Positions 1 through 8,582 of a DNA stretch of 33,719 nt are shown here, piece by piece. The notes below the pieces were generated by a model. The model was not told where the DNA came from. It was given only the letters and a program-made list of their open reading frames with translations, and made no database searches. Numbering within the stretch: position 1 is the first letter of the stretch; each line of letters starts with the position of its first letter. The stretch is from Lentisphaerota bacterium (GTDB taxonomy: Bacteria; Verrucomicrobiota; Kiritimatiellia; RFP12; JAAYLN01). Made by a program: the position numbers and the translations under genes. The stretch is from the NCBI GenBank assembly GCA_012521875.1, contig JAAYLN010000062.1, positions 1-33,719 of the forward strand, read 5' to 3'.

Positions 1-1331
1 ATGCGGCCCTTGTAGATGCCGGGCGTGGCGTCCTTCGGCGCATGGAAGACGAAGACATACTGCTGGTTGCGTCCGGCCTCGGGGACATCGACCGGCTGGA
101 GCGTGTCGGCATCCAGCAGCGGCACGCTGCGGTCGAAAACCTGCACGGGCGCGGCGGGATCCGAGATGTCGGCATAGACCGTTCCCTCCGGGTAGGAGAG
201 CCGCATGTAGTTGCGGCAGCGGAGTTCGTCCACCTTGAACATGGCATCGTCGTTGACCAGCAGGTTGGGCGTGAGGATGCGCAGGCGCGGATCGCGGTGG
301 TAGGTCATCCACGCGCCGCCGGTCTGGTAAACGCGCTTCACGAGCTTGACGTCCACCGCGCTGCCGGGAATCCTCTTGTCGCCGCAGACGAGATCGGAGA
401 CGCGCACGGTCAGGCGCCGGAGGGGGCTGAAGGCCCAGACGAGCAGCGAGCCCGTCTCGTATTCGCCCCTGGCCGCCGCGATGCGCATCCGGCCGGAGAG
501 CTCGCCGTTCTCGGGATAATGATAGGGGAGGAACATCTCCTGGGACAGCGGATCAACGGTGAAGGCGACGGCAGGGCCGTTGGGCTTGTAGCTTTTGCCG
601 GCCGCCAGCGCGGCGGCGATGCGTGCCGCGTGCCGCGCGTCGCGCCTGACCTCGAAAATCTCGCGCTCGGTGGTGCCTTCACCGGCGGCGAGCAGCGCGT
701 CGGCACGCGCCGCGAGCGACTCCGCCCAGCCGCGGAGATGGCCGATGGGGGATTTGCCGGCCGCCTCGGCATCGGCCTTGGCCGCCGCCGCGTCGGCCTC
801 GAGTCGGTCGGCGGGGCGCAGGTAGTCCGAGGTCAGCGCGATGTCGTACATTCTGAAGCACTTCGTTCCGCCGTCAAAGCCGACGGTGGCGACTGTGCCG
901 AAGCCGGTCTGCGGCAGCCATTGGGTGTTGTTTTCAAACTGCAATTCGCCGTCCAGATAGAAGGCGTAGCGGCGTTGCTGGCGCGAGAAGTTGAAGGCGA
1001 CGTGGTGCCAGGCCTTCCGTTTTACCGGCTTGAGGGAGCGGAACTCCATGTCGCCGATCAGGTCGTCCGGCGCGGCGGGGATGGTCAGCGTCAGGTAGCC
1101 CTCCTTGTCCGCCTGCAGTCTGAAGAACGCGGTCGGCGAGCCGCGCGACGGCAGCCTGTCGAACCTCACATGGAAACCGCAGGAGGCCTCGCCGCTGTTC
1201 AGTGCGGCGAGTGCGGCGTCATCCAGTTTCTGTACCGCGTTTGTCGCCAGCGGCATGGGCAGCGCCGCCGGCGCCACTGCCGCCGCCAATGCCGCGCACA
1301 GGACGGCGGCTGCTCTTTTGTATCTCATCAT
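1..1331 (-). CDS. Exported protein with LamG/concanavalin-like domain (C-terminus runs off left edge)
   Basis: Minus-strand open frame absent from the ORF track because it has no stop in the window; reads MMRYKRAAAVLCAALAAAVAPAALPMPLATNAVQKLDD... (signal peptide) then ...KRKAWHHVAFNFSRQQRRYAFYLDGELQFENN..., typical of LamG-like folds. The plus-strand ORF 42..1463 is its antisense shadow. Confidence 0.6.
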   Translation of the reverse strand, partial: MMRYKRAAAVLCAALAAAVAPAALPMPLATNAVQKLDDAALAALNSGEASCGFHVRFDRLPSRGSPTAFFRLQADKEGYLTLTIPAAPDDLIGDMEFRSLKPVKRKAWHHVAFNFSRQQRRYAFYLDGELQFENNTQWLPQTGFGTVATVGFDGGTKCFRMYDIALTSDYLRPADRLEADAAAAKADAEAAGKSPIGHLRGWAESLAARADALLAAGEGTTEREIFEVRRDARHAARIAAALAAGKSYKPNGPAVAFTVDPLSQEMFLPYHYPENGELSGRMRIAAARGEYETGSLLVWAFSPLRRLTVRVSDLVCGDKRIPGSAVDVKLVKRVYQTGGAWMTYHRDPRLRILTPNLLVNDDAMFKVDELRCRNYMRLSYPEGTVYADISDPAAPVQVFDRSVPLLDADTLQPVDVPEAGRNQQYVFVFHAPKDATPGIYKGR

Positions 1332-1393
1332 CACTCTCCAGATGTGGCAAAGCCGCAAAGCGCCATCAGAAAACCAACGCACAGCTTTTTCAT
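1331..1393 (-). CDS. Possible short leader ORF (20 aa, MKKLCVGFLMALCGFATSGE) overlapping the next start as TGATG
   Basis: AGGGAGA Shine-Dalgarno-like sequence upstream; the stop TGA shares its A with the ATG of the downstream exported protein. Confidence 0.35.
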   Translation of the reverse strand: MKKLCVGFLMALCGFATSGE

Positions 1394-1488
1394 GCGAGTC
1401 TCCCTAAAGTTTAACCGTATACATGGTAGCATGGCCGAGAATTGCCGTCTATCGCTAAGCTAAGTAATCGGTTTTGTGTAAAGCGGAA

Positions 1489-1518
1489 AAGAAAGCGCGT
1501 CCGGGGCCGCGCAGTCAA
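1489..1518. repeat. Repeat copy GAAAGCGCGTCCGGGnCCGCGCNGTCAA
   Basis: About 28 bp shared with approximately 9957-9988 (gaaagcgcgtccgggtccgcgcactcaa); contains GCGCG/CGCGC inverted arms. Confidence 0.6.
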
Positions 1519-1625
1519 TGTTCTTATCTGATGCCACGGCGACGAACGGAGCGATTCGCGTTGATTCGTCCATTCGCGGTTACCAAATCTTGGCGAGCTT
1601 GACGTCTTGGCGGTTCAAAAACCGT

Positions 1626-2996
1626 CTAGGCTTTAGCCACCACTTCCTCACCATCGGTCGGCAGGCGGTGGATGAGGCGCCAGGCCATGATGAAGGCGAC
1701 GACGCCGGCAATGACATCGCTCGCGAGGCGGGCCCAGAAGAGGGCGGCAAGGCTGCCCAGCACCATGGCCAGCAGCGAGAGCGGGATGTGCAGACCGGCA
1801 ATGCGCAGCGCCTTGAGCATGGCGTCGGTATTGGGACGGCCACAGCCGGTGAATGCGAAGCCGCAGAAGCGGAATATCTCCACCATGAAGAGACCGTAGG
1901 GGACGATGCGCAGGTAGAGGATCATGATCTCCTGCACGCTCTGCTCCGGCGTGAAATAGACGACAATGCGCGGCGCGAAGATGATGAAGACAACGCCCAT
2001 GGTGATCAGGAAGACCGCGGCGGTACCGATGGCGAAACGCAGGCATTGGCGCACGCGGCTGTACATCCTGGCGCCGTAGTTCTGGGCGATCATGGGCATG
2101 AGGGTCATGCCGACGGCCATTGGGAAGACAAAGGCCACGCTCTCCAGACGGCTGGCGGCGGATACGGCCGCGACGGCTGTGGTGCCGAAGGTGGCGGTGA
2201 TGCGCGTCGTGACGGCGTTGCCGACGGGGAAGAGCAGCATGCCGAGGGTGGCGGGGATGGCATAGCGGATGATCATCTGCCACGAGCGGAGAAGCACCGG
2301 CATGGGCATGCGGCGGAAGTGGAGCAGCCCGGCCCGGTTGAGAATGAAGAGGATGGTGACTGCGGCGACCATCTGCGATACCACTGTGGCGATGGCGGCA
2401 CCACGGATACCCATGCGGGGTATGGGGCCCAGACCGAAGATCAGGATCGGGTCGAGGACAACATTGATGAGCATGCCCAGGATGGTCATGCCGCTGGCGC
2501 TCTTCGGCTTGCCTGCGGCTATGAGCGCCTTGTTGCCCTCCATGCTCAGTCCGGCCGTGATGCAGCCGAAATACCACACGTCCATGTACTGGCGAACCTG
2601 TGCCAGCGTTTCGCCCTCGGCACCCAGGGCCGCAAAGAGCCAGTTGGCGCTGGCAATGCCGAGGACGGCCAGTATGAGGGCGACGATGCTCGTCAGCAGC
2701 ATACCGGCGCCCACCAGCCGGGCGGCGTGCCTGGGGTTGTCGCGGCCCAGCGCATGGGCCATGTTGGCCATGATGCCGCTGCCGATGCCGTTGAAGATGC
2801 AGCCGACGAGCATGACCACCGGAAAGGTGAAGCCCATGGCGGCCAGCGGCTCCTTGCCGCCGAGCCGGCCGACAAAAAAGGTGTCCGCGATGTTGTAGCC
2901 GGTCATGGCCAGCGTGCCGGGTAGCATCGCGATGGCGGTCTTCAGCATGGTCTTGCCGACGGAACCGCGGACGTATTCTGCTTTTGGGGAACTCAT
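1626..2996 (-). CDS. MATE family efflux transporter
   Basis: ORF from MSSPKAEYVRGSVGKTMLKTAIAMLPGTLAMTGYNIADTFFVGRLGG...; multi-TM, two MATE-like halves. The longer ORF start at 3473 lies inside feoB and is rejected. Confidence 0.85.
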   Translation of the reverse strand: MSSPKAEYVRGSVGKTMLKTAIAMLPGTLAMTGYNIADTFFVGRLGGKEPLAAMGFTFPVVMLVGCIFNGIGSGIMANMAHALGRDNPRHAARLVGAGMLLTSIVALILAVLGIASANWLFAALGAEGETLAQVRQYMDVWYFGCITAGLSMEGNKALIAAGKPKSASGMTILGMLINVVLDPILIFGLGPIPRMGIRGAAIATVVSQMVAAVTILFILNRAGLLHFRRMPMPVLLRSWQMIIRYAIPATLGMLLFPVGNAVTTRITATFGTTAVAAVSAASRLESVAFVFPMAVGMTLMPMIAQNYGARMYSRVRQCLRFAIGTAAVFLITMGVVFIIFAPRIVVYFTPEQSVQEIMILYLRIVPYGLFMVEIFRFCGFAFTGCGRPNTDAMLKALRIAGLHIPLSLLAMVLGSLAALFWARLASDVIAGVVAFIMAWRLIHRLPTDGEEVVAKA

Positions 2997-2998
2997 GC

Positions 2999-5308
2999 TT
3001 ATATCAGCGGTATTCGCCTGTAGCGTCCCATGAGGTGGAAGCCACCGGCCATTGCCAGCAGCAGGGCGCAGGGGGTGGCCATCCAGATCCACTGGTGGGC
3101 CACGGTGATCTGGTAGTAGAGGGTGGCCACGCACCAGCCGAGTACCGTCAGGTACACCATCAGCACCACACCGTAGAAGTGGCCCAGTTCGCGGAGGGCG
3201 GCGCCCATGGCGGCAATGCAGGGTACGTAGAGGAGCACGAAAAGCAGGTAGGCAAAGGCCTGGTGGCGCCCCTTGGAGAAGGCGCCGCGCATGGCGATAA
3301 ATAGCGACTCGTCGGCCTGGCAGGGCACTGCGGCGGCCGCGGATTCCGGCTCCGCCTTTTCGCAGCCGAAGAGCCGCTTCAGCGGGCATAGGATGGCACC
3401 GAGGTTCTCCGGTATCGTGCGCCACGCCGCGACGACTCCCCGCCCGACAACCAGCCACAGGTTCTGCCCGCAAGGCCGCTCCCCCGCCGGTATCTCCTCG
3501 CGCGAGGTGTTCTGGCCGTAGATGCTGTTGAGAGTGCCGATGACGGCCTCCTTGGCGAAGAGCCCCGAGAAGATGGCCACGGTGGCGGGCCAGTTGTCAC
3601 GCTCGATGCCCATGGGCCCGAAGACCGGGGTCATGGTTACGCCCACCGAGGTCAGCAGGGAGTTGCGCGTGTTCTCGTTGCCGAGCGTGCCGTCGCGCCC
3701 CAGGGTGTTGAGCAGCCCCAGCAGCAGCACCATCGGCACGATCACCTTGCCGGCGCGGAAGATGAACGAGCGCAGCCGGTCCCAGACGTTGAGCAGGATA
3801 TACTTCATGCGCGGCAGGTGGTAGGGCGGCAGCTCCATGATGAAGTGCGAGGGGGCTCCCGTGAAGAGCGTGTGCTTCAGCAGCAGGCCGGTCAGGATGC
3901 CCAGCACCATGCCCGTCACATAGATGCGGAAGACGAGGCGTCCGGGATTATCGGCGAAGAAGGCCGCGCCGAAGACCACATAGACCGGCAGTTTGGCACC
4001 GCACGACATGAAGGGGATCATGAAGATCGTCAGGAGGCGGTCGCGGCGGCTCTCGAGTGTGCGTGTGGCGAGGATTGCCGGCACGCTGCAGCCGAAGCCG
4101 ACCAGCAGCGGCACGAATGACTTGCCGGGCAGTCCCAGCCACTTCATGGCCCGGTCCATGACGAAGGCCGCGCGGGCCATGTAGCCCGAATCCTCCAGCA
4201 GGGCCAGGCAGAGGAACATGAAGAAGATCGGCGGCAGGAAGGTGGCCATCGTCTGCAAGCCGGCCCCGAGGCCGTTGGCGACCAGGGCGATGACCACGGG
4301 CGGCGCGTGCAGCCGTTCGAGGATCAGGCGCGGCACCTCGACAAAGAGCGTGCCGCCGAGCAGGTCGAAGGCGTCGATAAAGGCACCGCCTACCGTCTGC
4401 GTCAGCCAGAAGACAATGAACATCACCAGCAGGAAGAAGGGGATGCCGAGCCAGCGGTTGAGAATCCAGCGGTCAACCCGCTGGGTGGCATAGACGCGGG
4501 CGTCGTGCCTGGTGATCACGTCGCTGCAGAGGCCCTGGATGACGGCATAGCGGCCGTTGGCGAAGGCTTCGTCGGAGAACTCACCCGAAGCGGCCTTGAT
4601 GCGCTGCTCGGCCTCCGCCAGTTCGGCCTCGGTGACGGCGCTCTGCATCCGCGCCACAATGGCTGGGTCGGCCTCCAGCAGTTGGATGGCGAGCCAGCGG
4701 GCGGGCAGTTTCAGGCGGTCAGAGGCCGCCTCGCAGACCGGCGTCAGGCGCGCGATCTCCTGCTCGACCACGGGAGAGTAGGTGACCGCCAGCGTAGGCG
4801 GTGCGGGGTGGGCGAGCGCCTCCTGCAGTTTAAGCATCAGCGTCCGGCCGCCCGCGCGGTCGCGCAGGTCCCCCGCGAAGACGGGGGCGCCCAAGTGGCG
4901 TTCGAGGTGCTGGAGATCGATGGATATGCCACGGTCATCCGCGATGTCCATCATGGTCAGGACATGCAGCGTCGGCACCTTGAGCTCCGCCAGCAGCAGC
5001 GTCAGGTAGAGGTTGCGCTCGAGGTTGGAGCCATCTATGACGTTAATGAAGAGATCCGCGCCGCCGCTGACGATGAAGTCTACCGCCACGCGCTCGTCCT
5101 CGCTGGCGGCCATGAGGGAGTAGATGCCGGGCAGATCAACGACGGAGAGGCGCGTACCGTCGGGCAGCAGGCAGAATCCCTCCTTGCGCTCGACTGTCAC
5201 GCCCGGCCAGTTGCCAATGGTCTGGCGTGCCCCCGTCAGGGCATTGAAGACGGTCGTCTTGCCGGCGTTCGGATTTCCAACAAGGGCGACCGTGAAGCTG
5301 CGTTGCAT
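2999..5308 (-). CDS. feoB: Ferrous iron transport protein B (GTPase + membrane permease)
   Basis: GNPNAGKTTVFNALTGARQTIGNWPGVTVERKEG and DLPGIYSL G-motifs; Gate-type TM segments (LVGFGCSVPAILATRTL, MIPFMSCGAKLPVY). Confidence 0.97.
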   Translation of the reverse strand: MQRSFTVALVGNPNAGKTTVFNALTGARQTIGNWPGVTVERKEGFCLLPDGTRLSVVDLPGIYSLMAASEDERVAVDFIVSGGADLFINVIDGSNLERNLYLTLLLAELKVPTLHVLTMMDIADDRGISIDLQHLERHLGAPVFAGDLRDRAGGRTLMLKLQEALAHPAPPTLAVTYSPVVEQEIARLTPVCEAASDRLKLPARWLAIQLLEADPAIVARMQSAVTEAELAEAEQRIKAASGEFSDEAFANGRYAVIQGLCSDVITRHDARVYATQRVDRWILNRWLGIPFFLLVMFIVFWLTQTVGGAFIDAFDLLGGTLFVEVPRLILERLHAPPVVIALVANGLGAGLQTMATFLPPIFFMFLCLALLEDSGYMARAAFVMDRAMKWLGLPGKSFVPLLVGFGCSVPAILATRTLESRRDRLLTIFMIPFMSCGAKLPVYVVFGAAFFADNPGRLVFRIYVTGMVLGILTGLLLKHTLFTGAPSHFIMELPPYHLPRMKYILLNVWDRLRSFIFRAGKVIVPMVLLLGLLNTLGRDGTLGNENTRNSLLTSVGVTMTPVFGPMGIERDNWPATVAIFSGLFAKEAVIGTLNSIYGQNTSREEIPAGERPCGQNLWLVVGRGVVAAWRTIPENLGAILCPLKRLFGCEKAEPESAAAAVPCQADESLFIAMRGAFSKGRHQAFAYLLFVLLYVPCIAAMGAALRELGHFYGVVLMVYLTVLGWCVATLYYQITVAHQWIWMATPCALLLAMAGGFHLMGRYRRIPLI

Positions 5309-5316
5309 ACGGCGCT

Positions 5317-5544
5317 TTAGACGGCGTCCACCTGTACCACGGCCGCCTCGTCCTTGCGCAGCGAGACGTTGAACCCACGCACCTCAAGCTGAACCGGATC
5401 CCCGAGCGGCGCGGTATTGACCAGGCGGATCGTGGTGCCGCGCGTCAGTCCCAGCGCCAGGAGCTTTGCGCGGTAGGCGCGGTTGCCTGCGTCATAGCCC
5501 GTGATCCGGGCGCACATGCCTGGGGAAAGATTGCTGATGGTCAT
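5317..5544 (-). CDS. feoA: Ferrous iron transport protein A (SH3-like)
   Basis: MTISNLSPGMCARITGYDAGNRAYRAKLLALGLTRGTTIRLVNTAPLGDPVQLEVRGFNVSLRKDEAAVVQV; directly upstream of feoB. The internal Met at 5544 is preferred over 5586. Confidence 0.92.
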   Translation of the reverse strand: MTISNLSPGMCARITGYDAGNRAYRAKLLALGLTRGTTIRLVNTAPLGDPVQLEVRGFNVSLRKDEAAVVQVDAV

Positions 5545-5586
5545 CGTAAGTCCTTGCGATGCGACTGGTGTCCTGTTAACGCGCAT

Positions 5587-5615
5587 AGAATATTAGACTA
5601 GCCTAACTTTGTCAA
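5587..5615 (-). promoter_or_regulatory. Predicted sigma70-type feo promoter (TTGACA-17-TATTCT) with a DtxR/IdeR-like palindrome TTAGGCTAGTCTAA in the spacer
   Basis: Minus strand reads TTGACA AAGTTAGGCTAGTCTAA TATTCT; palindrome at 5593-5606; about 43 bp upstream of the feoA start. Confidence 0.6.
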
Positions 5616-6403
5616 TGCCCATCTGCATACTTCAGAACTATGTCGCGCGCGCGCAGCATATCGTCGCGCCCCTTGTAGTACTCGAGGATGAAGTAGGGCA
5701 CGTTGCAATAGGTCTTGAGCGCGCCGATATAGGCCTCGTAGTCCAGCTTGCCGGAACCGGCCGGGCCGTAGCCGGCCACGGTACCGTCGGGGTTGAAGTG
5801 CGAATCCTTGCCGTGGGCAATCACGATGTCGTCCGCCAGCATGCGCACGCAACGGACAAGCGGGGTGCGGTCGGGCGCGATATTGGCGGCGTCGAGGCAG
5901 ACGCGCAGGGCCGGCGAGCCCACCTTGTCCTTGATGCGCAGGAAGCCTTCGGCACTGCCGACGCTGCCGTTGCGGGTCATCTCGACCGCGACATCCACGC
6001 CGACCTGCTCCCCGGCGGCGCACATCTGGCGCAGAGCCCCGCACAGCCCGTTGAAGACGGCGGCGTCATCGGTGTCGGCGGCCTCGGGGTAGCCCGACGG
6101 GTGCCAGACCAGGATGGGGCGGGGGGTGTCGCCGCACAGGCCCTTGAAGGCCGCGGTGCGCCTTACCATGCGCACGGCCCGGTCGGCGTCGGCCTGCACC
6201 AGGCCGCGCGGGTTGACCAGATCGATGTGGAGGGTCATGGCCGCCAGCGCCAGCGGGCCGGGCTGCAACGCCTCCCGGACGGCGTCGTCCGACGGATCGG
6301 CGTCGTCATCCTGGCGGTTGGAGCCATAGAAGAGCTGGATGGCTTCAAAGCCCAGCTCGCGCATCTCGGCCGGGGGTGTCCCCGGCATCAGTCCCAGTTT
6401 CAT
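5612..6403 (-). CDS. Sugar phosphate isomerase/epimerase (TIM-barrel, AP-endonuclease-2-like fold)
   Basis: MKLGLMPGTPPAEMRELGFEAIQLFYG...VDVAVEMTRNG...LRVCLDAANIAPDRT...AHGKDSHF...DYEAYIGALK... Confidence 0.75.
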   Translation of the reverse strand: MKLGLMPGTPPAEMRELGFEAIQLFYGSNRQDDDADPSDDAVREALQPGPLALAAMTLHIDLVNPRGLVQADADRAVRMVRRTAAFKGLCGDTPRPILVWHPSGYPEAADTDDAAVFNGLCGALRQMCAAGEQVGVDVAVEMTRNGSVGSAEGFLRIKDKVGSPALRVCLDAANIAPDRTPLVRCVRMLADDIVIAHGKDSHFNPDGTVAGYGPAGSGKLDYEAYIGALKTYCNVPYFILEYYKGRDDMLRARDIVLKYADGH

Positions 6404-6421
6404 GCATTTCTCCTGTGTAAC

Positions 6422-7240
6422 TCAGCTATCCATTGTGATGCGTGCCGATGGGGCGGGGGGATAGATGCCGTCGAGGGCGTTCTGGACGATCCGGCGGGTG
6501 TCCATCGGGAAGTCGCCGCGCAGGATCCACTTGAGATAGCCGGGATCCGTGGTGACCAGATCCTTGACCCGCTCGCCCTTCTTCTTGCCGAAGTTGATCG
6601 TCAGCTCCCCGTCAACCCAGCGCAGACGACCGCTACGGTCGGCATTGAAGGGATCGGTGGCGTTGAACTGGCGATCAAGCGTCTCCATGTCCCGCGGCAG
6701 ATCGTCGTAGCGGCGGAACTGGCCCTTGATAACGTCCAGTGTGGCTTGTGCATCGGCCTCGGCGCCGTGGGCGTCGGTATGCTCGCGTCCGCAGAAGAAG
6801 CTCAGGGCCGCCGCCAGATCGCGCGGTTCACGCTGGTGGTAGATGCGCTGCGCGTCCAGCACACGGCGGTCGTCCACCTTGAGATCCAGACCGGCCCGCA
6901 GAAACTCCTCGCCCAGCATCGGGATGTCGAAGCGGATCACATTGTAGCCGCCCAGGTCGCATCCTTTAATAAAGGCATCCACCTCGTGGGCGATCTGTGC
7001 GAAGGTGGGGCAATCCTTGACGATGTCGTCGGTGATGCCGTGTACCGCAGTGGTCTCCACGGGGATGGGGATGGTCGGGTTGACGAGCCAGTTGCGGCTG
7101 GTCTCGCTGCCGTCGGGGTCAATCCGGATGACCGCCAGCTCGATGATGCGGTCGGCACGCGGGCTGGTGCCGGTCGATTCGATGTCGAAAATGGCCAGCG
7201 GGCGGTCAAGTTTGATGGGAAAATGTGCTTTGGAACTCAT
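6422..7240 (-). CDS. 3'-5' exonuclease, DNA polymerase III epsilon-like (DEDDh)
   Basis: LAIFDIESTGTSPRADRIIELAVI, VHGITDDIVKDCPTF, GYNVIRFDIPML, HTDAHGAEADAQATLDV exonuclease motifs. Confidence 0.88.
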   Translation of the reverse strand: MSSKAHFPIKLDRPLAIFDIESTGTSPRADRIIELAVIRIDPDGSETSRNWLVNPTIPIPVETTAVHGITDDIVKDCPTFAQIAHEVDAFIKGCDLGGYNVIRFDIPMLGEEFLRAGLDLKVDDRRVLDAQRIYHQREPRDLAAALSFFCGREHTDAHGAEADAQATLDVIKGQFRRYDDLPRDMETLDRQFNATDPFNADRSGRLRWVDGELTINFGKKKGERVKDLVTTDPGYLKWILRGDFPMDTRRIVQNALDGIYPPAPSARITMDS

Positions 7241-7330
7241 GGGGTTGCATTATGCCATGAATTTGGTATTATTGACAATTCATTTTGGCCGCCGGAAGGT
7301 TTACAGGCGGCACATCACGAGAGAGTCCCT

Positions 7331-7486
7331 ATGAGCCAGCATCGCAGTCTAAGAGGATCAAGCAAGATCGTGGCCAAGCGCAACGTCTTGAAGCGTTTCG
7401 AGCGCATCAACCTGTTGAAGGATCGCGGCCAGTGGAAGGTCGGCGACCGCGGTTTCGGTCTGCGCAAGACCAAGCCCGCCGAGTAG
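7331..7486 (+). CDS. Small basic protein of the Chlamydiae/Verrucomicrobia type (51 aa)
   Basis: MSQHRSLRGSSKIVAKRNVLKRFERINLLKDRGQWKVGDRGFGLRKTKPAE; buried in the larger ORF 5609..7486, whose upstream part is antisense to the exonuclease and isomerase genes. Confidence 0.85.
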   Translation: MSQHRSLRGSSKIVAKRNVLKRFERINLLKDRGQWKVGDRGFGLRKTKPAE

Positions 7487-7503
7487 TCGCCGGAGGGGTC
7501 GTC

Positions 7504-8541
7504 ATGGCCTCTGCCCGTCACATCGGAGTGCTGGTGCTTCTTGCGCTGGCCTCCCGTTACGCAACGGCGGCCCCCCGTAGCATTATTGTCACGGGTGACC
7601 GCGTCTGCCTGCGGGCACGCCCATCCCTTGAATCCGAAATCGTCGGTCAGGTGATGACCGGCGACCTGCTGACCACCCCCGATGACGAGACCACGGAAGA
7701 TTGGGTGCGGGTGGTAGCGCCACCGTCCGTCGACCTGTGGGTCTATAGCGAACTGATCCGGGACGGACGCATCACGGTGAACAAGGCCCAGGTGCGTGGC
7801 GGTCCGGGGCTCCAGTTCCAGCGTGTCGGCGAGCTGATACGCGACACACCGGTCGTTACCCGCGGCGCGCTGGGCGACTGGACGCGCATTGCGCCCACGT
7901 CCGAGTGTTATCTGTGGATCAGCCGCGAGTTCACAACCTCCGTACCGTCAGCCGCCGACGCACCGCCCCCCGACGCGCCGCCACCGGCGGTGGAGCCTGA
8001 GCCCATCACTGTTGCCGCCGTGCCGCCCCCTGCTCCCGCCCCTGTGGAAGAGGTGGTGACGCCATCCGTGCCGCCGGCGGTTCCCGTGGCGCTACCGGAT
8101 GAGCCCGCCCCGGCGCCTGCGCTGCCGGAGCCGCGTGTGGTGGTGCCACCCCCGCAAGCTCCGGCCACTCCCGTTCCCGTCGCGCCGCCGGCCCCTGCCG
8201 TGATTCCTCCTTCGGCCATCACCTTGCCGGGCCTGCCGCCGCAGCTCGCGGGCTACACCCCCGATGCGCGCCGCCCGCAGAACCGGCAGGTGCGTTTTTC
8301 AGGACGTCTGGAGCGAATCCCCTACGCTAAGGGTCCCGGCTATAGCGGCTACCAGCTTGTCGCCAACACCCCCCGCCACGTCTGCAGCGAGCCGGTCTGC
8401 CGCCTAATCGGGCTGGAGGGGCAGTTGAAAGCCCTCGTAGGATGTCAGGTGGAGGTACAGGGCGCCGTCTGGCATCTCGCCGGGGAGCCCGTGCCCGTGC
8501 TCGATGTGCGGCGGCTACTGACTCTCGAACCGCCACCCTAG
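7504..8541 (+). CDS. Secreted protein with bacterial SH3 domains and a Pro/Ala-rich region
   Basis: Signal peptide MASARHIGVLVLLALASRYATA; SH3-like segments IIVTGDRVCLRARPSLESEIVGQVMTGDLL and ITVNKAQVRGGPGLQFQRVGELIRDTPV; long PPP/AP stretch. Confidence 0.75.
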   Translation: MASARHIGVLVLLALASRYATAAPRSIIVTGDRVCLRARPSLESEIVGQVMTGDLLTTPDDETTEDWVRVVAPPSVDLWVYSELIRDGRITVNKAQVRGGPGLQFQRVGELIRDTPVVTRGALGDWTRIAPTSECYLWISREFTTSVPSAADAPPPDAPPPAVEPEPITVAAVPPPAPAPVEEVVTPSVPPAVPVALPDEPAPAPALPEPRVVVPPPQAPATPVPVAPPAPAVIPPSAITLPGLPPQLAGYTPDARRPQNRQVRFSGRLERIPYAKGPGYSGYQLVANTPRHVCSEPVCRLIGLEGQLKALVGCQVEVQGAVWHLAGEPVPVLDVRRLLTLEPPP

Positions 8542-8582
8542 TCCGGGGCTCCCTAAGGCACGCCGGAGCACACCGGCATAAC

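Noticed and set aside
42-1463. 473-aa plus-strand ORF and similar long ORFs opposite confident genes (1518..2924, 4307..5320, 5609..7240 part, 12646..14985, 15344..16546, 20805..21959, 24595..26187, 26184..28373)
   Set aside because: They are antisense to clear family members (LamG protein, MATE, feoB, exonuclease, rnf genes, dnaX, vWA proteins), have His/Arg/Gly-rich nonsense composition, and reflect high-GC third-position bias.
2997-3473. Long N-terminal extension of the MATE ORF (1626..3473)
   Set aside because: It overlaps the C-terminus of feoB in another frame; MATE homology starts at MSSPKAEYVRGSVGKT (2996).
7908-8222. Gly/Ala/Ser/Thr-rich minus-strand ORF (104 aa) opposite the SH3 protein
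   Set aside because: It is the antisense of the Pro/Ala-rich stretch of 7504..8541.
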